From Siphonodentalium dalli (lineage: Eukaryota; Mollusca; Scaphopoda; Gadilida; Siphonodentaliidae), in the NCBI GenBank assembly GCA_032622095.1, contig CP136063.1:211685982-211749981 (forward strand): a DNA stretch of 64,000 bases. The letters are read 5' to 3'. Below, piece by piece: positions 37,101 to 49,100 of this stretch. The notes beneath the pieces are model-generated. The model worked only from the letters and a program-made list of their open reading frames with translations. It was not told where the DNA came from and did no database searches. The position numbers and the translations under genes are program-made. Position 1 is the stretch's first letter, and every line of letters begins with the position of its first letter.

Positions 37101-40100
37101 TGTAGGATCAAAAGGCACATGGACGATATAGACAATTATGTTCAGTTTGCGATCAGAAATAAAGAACTCTTTCCGATAGTAATTTGACGGCAATTCAGTA
37201 TTGTGTACCAGTGTCAACTGTAGATTGCGAACAAGCGTTTTGTACCCAGAATCTTATTAAAATGAAGCAACGAAATATACTGTCTGCGACATATTTGAAT
37301 GTTGATGTTGTATATTGTTATGACTTATAAGTGCTAATAACTTTGAGTAAATAACTGTTTATATCGTATTACACCTTGTGCTAATTTATCCCACAGTATG
37401 TGGCTAAACTTTTTCAAAAGTGGCTAACAAAAGTGCATAAAGTGGCTAAAAAAATGGCTACAAAGAATTTCGGGCCAGGGCGAACACTGGTCTCAAGTCT
37501 GTATATATATATTCATGAAGACCGACCTCACAGCCGTCAATAGCCAGCCTCCAGCCTGTTTGTATATTCATGAAGTGTCACCTTGCAGACCTCAATAGCC
37601 AGCCTCAAGCCTGTATATATATTCATGAAGTGTTATCTCACGGCCACCAACAAGTTACTGACCACTCTTGGTATCATTGCGCCATCGTATGTGTGCTTCT
37701 TGCTAGTCGTCAATTTGTGGCTCTTTTTCAATCACAGAATGAAAACACTAAATACTACTGACCAGTCATGGTGTCCTTTACATCCTCATACTCGTGCTTT
37801 GCGATAGTCAACAATTTGGAATGATAACACTAGAGATAACTGACAACTCTTGGTATCCTTACGCCATCATACTCGTGTTTGTGCTTATCCTAGTCGACAA
37901 TTATTGGCACTATTTTGGTCTCGGAATTATAGCACTTGAGGCTACTGACCTATCTTAACCCTTTACCCAACAAACCGGCCAAAACCGGCCAAATAAAGCT
38001 TCAACAGCCTAAAATATCTTCGGTCTGTCTCAATAGAACCATACAAATATGGATATCATTGGAACCGGCTCCTTGACCACATTGTGATAGTTACAGTTAT
38101 GCCCTGTGCCAATGCATTCTCTTATGCATTCTCTTAAGAGAATGCATTGGCCTAAAAAAAATCTTTTTTTAACACTTTTTACAATTTTTTCTTACATTCT
38201 TTAACAATTTTATAATTTTTAATGTGTTAAGCCAATGCATTCTCTTATATATGCGAGGCGACCTATGGTCGACTCGCATATATAAGAGAATGCATTGGCA
38301 CAGGGCCCTTCTGTTGGGTAATGGGTTAACGCCATCACACTCGTGATGTCACATTTTCTTCTTAACAGGTCTGTTTGAGATGATCCACAAAGCAGCGTAC
38401 AGGGACACATTAGGAAGGTATTTGTATGCTCCGGAATACAACATTGGAAAATACGACCGAGAACAGGTAACTAAAAACACACTTCAAATCTGAACCCTTC
38501 CATGACAGGAGCTTCCTGAAATTTTGCGAAAACCCTGTGCCAATGCATTCTCTTATATATGTGAGTCTGCCATAGGGAGCCTTCCATATGTAAGAGAATA
38601 AATTGGCCTAACAATATTTACCTTGAGAATGTACTGGCACAGGGTCTTTAATGGTGCACGGTGCACCAGTGCAGCACCTGTCAAGAAAGGGTTAATAAGT
38701 CCACTCAAACAAGATAACTAAATTTTTACCCGTGGATAACAAAAAAAACAAAAGCCCCTCCTGTCCTGTTCCATGGAAAAAATCTATGATCAACAAGTAA
38801 TCTTTGTAGAATGGCCTTACTGCATAAAAAAATTGTGAGCCAGGCAGAGCCAGACCTACAAATTTAAGGCCAACAACCATTCAGTTCGCCTGGATGTTAC
38901 CTAAAATGGAAATGCCACAATCAAAAACATGTCGCGCAAATAAAAAACTTGTTGCCTAGAATTTTCGTGAAGGTTTCACTGATTCAAGATGTTGAAAGAC
39001 CAATTAACAGATTCATAACTTCTAATACATTCCACAATTCTTTTCTACCTTCAGCTATTCATATCAATTTGTAATTCAAGTTGAATAGTTATCTCTGCAA
39101 CATACATTCTGATTGGCTGTTCTCTCCAGTTTTAGATTCACCAGCATCGGCTGCTGATCGGAGAAATTTTTTTGAATGGTGTCATTGACAATGCACATAA
39201 AATGCTTCACAGCGCTGTCTGCAGTTGCATAACGATTCATACAGAACATTATTTGATCACCCAAAAAAGAATACCTCATGTGATAACATGTAATGTCGAT
39301 AAAAAGTCTTTTTTGTGGAGTTTCATCTAATTCTTTTGTTGCATTGAATTACATTGGAGATAAAGTTGATAAACATTCCCTGTTGAATTGGATATTCATG
39401 GATACAAGCATTTATAACAGCTCTTTCACAAATTCAGAGTACATCTCCTAATTAGCCCTTCCATGACTGTAGCGTCCTGAAATTTAGCAAAAACCCTTGC
39501 CAATGCATTCTCTTATATATGCGAGTCGCCCATAGGGCGTCTCACATATATAAGAGAATGTATTGGCCTAACAATATTTACCTTGATCTTGTAAGCCAGT
39601 GCTTTCTCTTATATATGCGAGGCTCCCTGCTGGAGACTCACATGTATAAGAGAATGCACTGTCAAAGGGTCTTTAATGCTGCACCAGCACAGCTCCCATC
39701 ATGAAAGGATTAACAGATGTTTTTGGCAGACTGACTTTATTATACGCCTTATTTTTTTCCACAGCTTCTCTTTCACACAAAATCTCACTTCACGGCAGAC
39801 AGGATGACTGTGGTTGGTTTGGGTGTTGATCATGATGATTTAGTTGCTGAAGCTAGAAAGTTTGAAGTAGATCAGGGACCTGCCGTGAATGCAAAAGCTG
39901 CGAAATATGGAGGAGGTAATTAACTTAAAGGGACCCAAGGCACTTGCAGTTGGTAAATGTGCAAAAAATATAAAAGTCTATAAAACACCACTAAGAAGAA
40001 CATGGAGATATAAATAAATATTGTTCTTGTAATTCATTATTGATAGTTCTCCAATAACAAAATTTCACATGTTGAAATCATTGTTATGTAAACAAAACTG

Positions 40101-43100
40101 TGACAGCCTTTATTCAGCATCGGAGGGGCCTTCAGCATACGGGGCCTAATTTTTATCTTAAGCAGAGCCTTTATTCATTTACGTGTGCGCTTTGCATACA
40201 TTTTGATAGTTTTAAATATTTCGATTTAAAAAAAAAAAAGGTATTCGAATCTCGTACACGACCGCATTGGGCGTTTTTATTACAATTTATTTATTTTTAA
40301 TTTTTTTTTAATTTAAATTCAACTTTTTTTAGTAGTCATAATTTTTTTAAACTAATGCTGTTATAACCTCTTCCAGGGTACCCCGAGTCACCAAATTTGG
40401 TTGAAATCGATCTAGGGGGTATGGGAGAAAGCTCCGAACAGACAAGACAGACTAATCCTACTCTTTTATATAATTACTAGCCAATGAGCCCGACGTTGTC
40501 CGGGCTATTCAAAAACCAAATTTCAAGTCGATAGCTCCACCCGTTTCCGAGATCTGGTCTGCACATGCGCGAAGCTGGCGTCGCACGGGCTCGGCGACCC
40601 GATAAAATTCGTATCCGGGGCAAGATACATTCACATACCAAATTTCAAGTCGATAGCTCCACCTGTTTCCGAGATCTCGTCTGCGCATGCGCGATGCTGG
40701 CGTCGCACGGGCTCGGCGACCCGATAAAATTTGTATCCGGGGCAAGATACATTCACATACCAAATTTCAAGTCGATAGCTCCACCCGTTTCCGAGATCTC
40801 GTCTGCGCATGCGCGAAGCTGGCGTCACACGGGCTCGGCGACCCGATAAAATTTGTATCCGGGGCAAGATACATTCACATAGCAAATTTCAAGTCGATAG
40901 CTCCACCCGTTTCCGAGATCTCGTCTGCGCATGCGCTGCACAGGCGTCGCACGGGCTCGTCAATACGACAACGACGACCGCCTGGTCAAACTACACACAC
41001 TTACCAAGTTTCGTCCCGATCGGTGGAGAATCGTAGATTTGTATAAATGACATACAGACATACAAACATACAGACAGACAAACAGAGGTCTTCATAATAT
41101 ATATGTTATATAGATGAAAATAAGAACAAAGTCAATCTATTTTTCATGCTCTTGTTGGTGATAGTTGTTTTACAGACTTTTTTGTTATTTCGCATGAACC
41201 CACTTCGAAGGCCTTGATTCCCATTAACCCTTTTATTACTGAAATGAGTCTCCCATTCCAGCCCGTTCAGTTATAAAAGTATTCAATGTCCAGAGTGGTC
41301 TATACTGATTTTTAGGGATGTTCAGATCATATAAGCAGACAGAGTATCATCTTTCAGTCCTCCTCAGGAGACAGGAGCGATTGCTCTCACACGCGTATGC
41401 ACTCTCAAATTTTAATTCACGAGTTCTAAAATTTGCACTCGTCCCCCTTGTCAAAATGTTTATGATCACTGTAATCGTTGATTCAATATTTGAGGTATAT
41501 TTAAAACCTTTCCCATCTCAGTTAAATTATTTTCATGTGAAAGTGAAACTGGACATAGGTCTATCCCACAATGACATTTTATTTGAGAAAAACCCAACTT
41601 ACAATTATATTGCAGGTGCAATTACACCCGTCTTCTGAATTACGAGAGTAAATAAGTGCTCTTGATGTGGTTTCCTCATGGGGAGAATTACTCTTTGGAT
41701 TGGTTTAATCAATTTTTATTTTAACACTCAATTCATGAACATACATAGTACAATATTGATACGGTATGACAATGACAAAACTTGAAATAGTGTGTCTGTT
41801 ATTTGCAGAATGAGGTCCCCAGAGGGTGAATTTAGTGACGCTACCCCCAACAGTGACTAGCATCACTACATTCATCCTCTGTAGACCTCATTCCACTTCA
41901 TCTTCTGGGAAGTGTCTATAGTCTCATATGGCCATCTTCCATGCGCAACCCTTGTTATCTATTTTATTTTGCCATTCTAGGCCAGCTCAGAGATTGCACT
42001 GGTGGAGATGTTGCATTTGCTGCCATCGCTGTAGAAGGGCCAAGGTATATTATATTCAAAGATATATATCTCCGATTCTTGAAGTATTATAGGAAAAATA
42101 TTCTGTAATGAAAAAAAAAATGTTACATTTCTGAACGATGGTAAGAGATTATCATATTTACTATTCTCAGCCACGCCTGGAAATATGGTGGTTTTTTTTC
42201 TAAAAACAAATATGTTAATATGGGACAGTCCCACCTCTAGCTGATTTTGATCTAATATGCATTTATTGATCGATTTATCAAATTTCATTTCAGTTACACA
42301 AACAAAGATGTACTGGCAGCCGGAGTTTTACAGAAGTTGATGGGATGTGGGCCATCGATGAAGTACGGCAGTAACAGCACATCTAAACTGGGTCAAGCTG
42401 TTAGCAAAATATCTGGAGGATCGCCTGCTGTGAGTTCCATTTGATAATCAGGCATATTTAACCCTTTCTTTACTAAATGGATTCTCCCATCAGTTATGAA
42501 AGTATACTTTGGAATGGTCTATAATTCTTATGGTGGGATGTACAAGAAATAGAAGCAGACGATAAACAGTTGACAGATGCAGAAGGATTCCTATTCATTA
42601 GTGGGAAATGTTCAGATAATAAATTCAGTTTGTTGAATTTATTATCAGAACATTTCCTAAGGGAATTGATCATCGATGGGTATTTAGTTAAGGATCAAAG
42701 GCATAATGCAATTTTCACTGAACAGTTGCTGACCATGTAACACAAAGGAATAGTTCCAACTGAAATGTGCTTTCTTTTAATTTGCGATGTGATCTGCTAA
42801 CAAAAAGTAACTGTAGGAAAAGTGCGATTTGGTCATGTAAATGAATTTTGTCAGGGAATTTACTTTTTTATCCCCGACAATATTGTCAAAATTTGTCCAG
42901 TTTGTGAAGTGGACCAAATTCTGAAAGTCGGACCAAATCGTCAACCTGTGTACATTACGAAATAGTTCAAGACCAACTGAAAGTTTCCCATTAATCATAC
43001 ATTGTATATTTAAGAAATAAATACACTGCGCATCGGCGTGTATAGTAGAATTTGACCACAAAGAAACTGATTGCAGGATGTGTATTTATTTCTTTTGTAA

Positions 43101-46100
43101 TTCGACTATGTTTTGGTCCAAATTGTAGTGACATACGTTCAACCTGCAATATAATAGCACAGTTACTAGCCCTGCATGGTATGATTTTCCACCAAACAGT
43201 TCTTCTCTTAGAACTGTAACCTCAAACATGACGTCACTCTTGAACAGCGACCCCTTTTCATTGCCTTTTTGGCAAAAATCATTTCAGTTAAGACTTATTT
43301 TTGTTCTATCTTAAAAAAATTCAGTATAGTACAGTATGTAGTCATTATATGTCTCTTTCTTTGGTATATAGCATGACATTAATCAATGCCCGTGTGGTTT
43401 GACTTCTCAAAGTTTGAGGCTTGGGCAGCATTTCACTGATTGTAGCACATTTCTTTGTGGTACAATTCAGAATATCTAGAATTGTACCACAAAACGACGG
43501 TCGTGTCTCCATGGGAATACAGGATACTGACCAATCAGGGCGAGCCTTGTATCTAGGTTTAGGCAAGGTCGTATTACAATATAAGTTATCCCAGACAATT
43601 TTTGGGTACATGGAGATTTGATAACCTGGATGTCAATTTTGAATCTGAGACGGAGCCAAGGTGTTCAAAAAGAGACAAATAGGTACCAAATATCCATGTA
43701 CCCCACACCTTGCCGGAGGACACAATTGTATTCCCCACAACAATGGACCTACAGCCTCAAGTTTAGTGTGGTTATCAATGGATCCTTAAATTTATTCACA
43801 TCAATAAGATGATTTCTGTAGTAACAGCTGAATGGGTTGTCCCTGCAACTGTTTCCCCTTCTTGCTCTGCAGTTAACTACAACAGGCAAAAGGTAAGGGA
43901 GCATTACCCTGCAATATAGCATCTTACCCTAACTAATATCCAAGGCAGATATAGTCCCAGACCAAAAAAAGCTCCCCAACTATTTCTCGCCATGTGAATG
44001 AGCATATGTCCCTTTATTTGCAGCTATCTGCTTATCATGAATTATATCTCCTTTATTTGCAGCTATCTGCTTATCGTGAATTATGTCTCTTTTATTTGCA
44101 GCTATATGCTTATAGTGATTTATGTCTCCTTCATTTGCGGCTATCCTGCTCATCACATGCTCTATTGATTATGTCCCTTTTATTCACAGCTGTCATGCTT
44201 CAGTACTAATTACTCTGACGGAGGATTGTTTGGGTTTATCGCTGTGATGCCATATGAAGAATCCGGAGCGGTGAGATTCAAACTGATTTAATAATGTTAT
44301 CTGCCTACCCTAATTTAACCCTTGTGAATTCTCCATTAGTTATAAAAGTATACATTAGAATGGTATATTTTTCATCTGTCCCAATGGAACTAATCATCAA
44401 TGAGTATTGTAGTAAAGAAAGGGACTCATGGGTATACGTGAAATAACATAAAAGTTTTTAATTAGCAATAAGAACATAATAAAATAGATAGAGTTTGTTC
44501 TTGTTTTCATCTATAAATATAAAAAGAGTTGGATCTGTCTGTTTGTTTGCCATTTTTCTCCCAGACCTCTAGACCGATTTCAACCAAATTAGGTTCGGTG
44601 ACTCATTTTTTCCTTTAAAAAAAAAAATGTGCACGTAGTGTGCAAAGGGGCCACCACAGGCCCATCTGGCGCTGAATAAAGGCTCCCAAAGGGAGCCTGT
44701 TACATCTTGTTATCAATTATTCTTCAAAAAGAGATATCAAATGTTGAAACCATTATTATGAAAAACATCAACTATTACATTATAATTTTAACTACTCTAT
44801 ACTGTCAAGACCACTACCACTTTCAAATTAAAGTGTCAATGACACTGTACCTCAGCTGGAAATGTGTTAATATTAATTTGAGTAGACAATAGAATGACAA
44901 AAAAATATTAAGGAAAGTCAAAATGATTTAGTGAATGGAATGTTCCGATTGTATTGCTTCGATGAAACTGTTTTCATTTCAAACATTTCTCTGAGTGTCA
45001 AATGTGAAATCCACTGCTGGTTGCCATGTTTTTTTTTAAAGAAATTCAATAGCTCCACCCGAAAGATCCATATGGAGATATGGATTAATGGGATAAAAAA
45101 AAATGTGGTCTGTACGTGTCCCAAAAGATTTTGTAATGCAAATAGTAAAATCAAAGATGGCTGTCAGCGGCCATATTTTCATAGAAAATTATTCAAATCC
45201 AATAGCTTTCATCTAGAAGTGTTCATATACGTGGCTGTAAATTTTCAAAGCAATTCTCCATAAATGTTTTTTTTTTAAACAAATTCTGGAAAAAATCAAT
45301 GGCTCATGATGGTCTCACACATGCACAGATGGACAACGGATGCCAACCCATGGCAATAGACTTTGTCAAGCTGAGCTAAAAAGAAAATGAAGATCAGAAT
45401 TTGACAGAAAGGTCAATGCATTGAAATTGTATTTGTATTCAGCATAACACAGATTTTCAACTAAATGACAATGGATGAACTAGCTAGACACATTTCAACA
45501 TGTATTTGATACTTCCTTTTGTACTTTCTGAACAATTTTTTCTTTTTGGGTTTGTTGAAACTGTATGTACTTGGTTTGTACAACTTACATTTACAATCAA
45601 ATTTTATTAACACTTTTAGTACCAGTAGTGAAGTAATTTTTACTTCCAAAAATGTTTTTTTTATAATGCCAGAGTAAATATATAAAACCCGCCTGTTGGA
45701 AAATTTTGGTTGTAAAAAGTGGGAATAAAAACCTGCATGTCGCAGCCTGTCTGGTCATTTTTCGGCTAAAAATAAATATAAAAACCTTCCTACCTGCCCA
45801 TTTTGAAAATAAAATGTGTCTGCGAAACAGATGATTAATTTTGTGTGGCCTAAGAAAACCCAACAATAGCAAATAAAAATTCCAGAGTCTCCAAATTATA
45901 AATGATTCAAGCCCAATAATCCAATCAGAGAGACCAAGTGGAGAGTGGGTAAATGTGTGGAAAATTGGACATCGAAAGAACATGGCGAAATAGATAAATT
46001 TGTTCTTATATTCATTATTGATAGTTCTCCAATAATGAAATTTCCCTTGTTGAAACCACTGTTATGTAAACAAAACTGTTACAGTGATTTTATCAAAAAA

Positions 46101-49100
46101 CATCACTAAATGTGTAGTAAGTTCAAATATCTTAGTTTGAATATGATTTGCGGAATATTTTTCAATGCTTTGGCTATTTCCAATGGTTACAATCAATTTT
46201 GATTATACCTTGGAATGCACTGTAAAAGTAATGTTTACATAGCAATGGTTTTAACATGTGAAATCTCATTATTGGAGACTTATTAATAATGGAAATAAGG
46301 ACAAAGTCAATCTATTTTTTCATGTATTTGTTGAGGATAGTTGGTTTCAGACTTTCATGTTATTTGCATGAACCCAATTTGAAGACCTTTTAGTCCCTTT
46401 AATGTACAAGTGACGGAACAAAAACATACCCACTTTGAAGACCTTTTAGTCCCTTTAATGTACAAGTGACGGAACAAAAACATAGTCCTGAAAAATTGAA
46501 TTAAAAAATGAAAGCTAAAAAAACTAGGCCTGCGTACTAACCGTAAATGTAACCCAGTCAACATTTAAATCTCTTTCAAATTCTTTGGTCTTGTCATTTG
46601 TGAAACATGGTGAACCCTTCCATGTCTGGAGGTTCCTGTAATATTACGAAAACCCTGTGCCAATGCATTCTCTAAAGTATATACCGGTATGCGAGTCTGC
46701 CATAGGGAGCCTCACATATATAAGAGAATAAATTGGCCTAACAATATTTACCTTGACCTTGTAAGCCAGTTCATTCTCTTATATATGCTCCCTATGGGAG
46801 ATTCGCATATATAAGAGAATGCATGGCACGAACTTTAATGATTCACCAGTGCAGCTCCTGTCATAAAATGGTTAATATAAGTGTGTCAAAATTGGCTGAT
46901 GCTACGTCTAACATATTTAACATAATAAGGATGTTGATCACCATACTGGCTACTGTGTTGTAAAATGTTAAGATGTAATATATGTTCTCGCAGATATTGA
47001 AGGCTGCCATGAATGAAATGGGAACAGTAACCAAATCAGCAATCTCACCGAGTGATGTGCAGAGGGCCAAGTGAGTAAACCCTAGTGATGTGCAATTTTA
47101 TGGTTTCTCTGTTTTATTTCAAAACCAAACCGCAACTGATACATTCTATAAAACCTATTCTTCAGGTTCAATTAACCGACACTTTTACAGGATTGTGCTT
47201 TTGTTAGCTGCTATTTGCCATCATTACTACTAGCAGTTTCAATGTGGAACATTTTGGTGTCATATGAGTGATAATGGCCCATATTGCTACATAGGCATTG
47301 GAAATCACTGGAAAATGGCTGGAAATATTATGTCAAAATATTATACCATCTGCTCTATGTATTGTATAAAACCATAACTGAAACCAAAACCTGGTTTTTC
47401 TACAAAGACCATAATGGAACCAAAACCGTATATGTGACCCGCCATATCAAATCCAGTCGTAAGTCAGGATTTTGTTACCCTGTGCCAATGCATTCGCATA
47501 TATAAGAGAATGCATTGGCCTAACAATTTTTTATCATTTTTTTTAAATAACTGTTTCTTACAATTTTTAGGACATAAAATAAAAAACATCCATTACCCTG
47601 CAGGGAGCCCCACACATATATAGAAGCATATATAACAGTGTCGTCTGCTCATGTTTGTCTGGGGCTCTGTATGGGTGAAATTATAAAATTGTTAAAGAAT
47701 ACAAGAAAAAATTATTAAAATTGTAAAAAATTGTTAGGCCAATGCATTCTCTTATATATGCGAGGCGACCTATGGTCGACTCGCATATATAAGAGAATGC
47801 ATTGGCACAGGGTAAACAAAATCCCGACTTACGACTGGATTTGATATGGCGGGTCACATATAACTAGTAAACACATACAGCTTGGTATACAGGTTGACTA
47901 GTCCCTGGGTAATATGTCATACTCTTGCGTTCTGATTGGCTGCACACCACTTTACTATTTTCCGATAGTACCCTTGTAGCCGGCCTAGTGACACACTATT
48001 GTTTCTATTTATAGCATCATACTCATTTCGCTCAATAGAATTGACACCTGAACCCATGGCCAATCTGAATCTATATTCTATGTAACTTGTTGCAATATCG
48101 GTATATCATTAGACTTATTGATGAATTTTAATGATCTTACAAGTGTTTGATACTTATTGATAGTAGCTATCCAATGTATTTAAATAGTTTGTCCGTTTAG
48201 TTTGGCAAGTGGACAATCCGAGCTTCTCCAATTTCCCCGTAATTATTTGTTGTTATGCCAATTTTTTATATAAATACATGAATAATGAAGAGTTGTTACT
48301 AATAACATAGTTTTACTCCCTTGCCATCATTGAAAGATACCTAAATTGTAAAATCTGAGACCAATTTAAAAAATTCAGCTTATATACACTAACATAAATT
48401 TTCTGATACTTATTTCCAACTGAGGCAATGATTATGATTGACAACTCTGCAATTCTTCGCCTAACTGAGGCAATGATTTTAATTTAAGGAACCAACTGAA
48501 GGCTTCAATTGCTATGTCTCTAGAAAATAGCGAGTCGTTACTGAATAGTATGGTGGAACAGGTGTCGAACCAACAGCAAATCCACAGCTATGAGAGCATC
48601 GCCGCACAAATCGATAAAATCACAGCAGATGATGTCTCAAACGTATGTATAACAAAGTCTATTTCATGCTTGTATACAAACCTTGAAATAACATAGGTTT
48701 TAGTTACTATTGTCCATCTGTTTAGTTTCTATAATCCCCTAATTTGCAGAAGATAAAATGCATAATCAAGGTTTGTTTGAACATATTTTATTGGTCATCC
48801 AAGAATATAATATCACATAATAATTTGAATACAGTCGTTAGCGTATATACGATGAGCAACAGGGATTTGAGCACAAGTTATTACAACTTACTAAATGCTC
48901 CTCTCCCCATATCAAGGTGACTAATGGGTGAACATCACTACCATATTATCGCGGGTATAAGACCAGGGAGCCTAGGGAATAAATAGCTTGAAAAGGCATG
49001 GGTGGTCTTATACCCCGGAAAATTTAGCGTAATTATATAGAACATCTCATTTCTGCATTTCGAGGTATAAATATAACGACAATTACAAGTAATTTTCATT

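Noticed and set aside
40509-41046. Overlapping 75-119-codon frames on both strands
   Set aside because: They come from a 122-bp array lacking stops, not from a gene; both strands are equally open.
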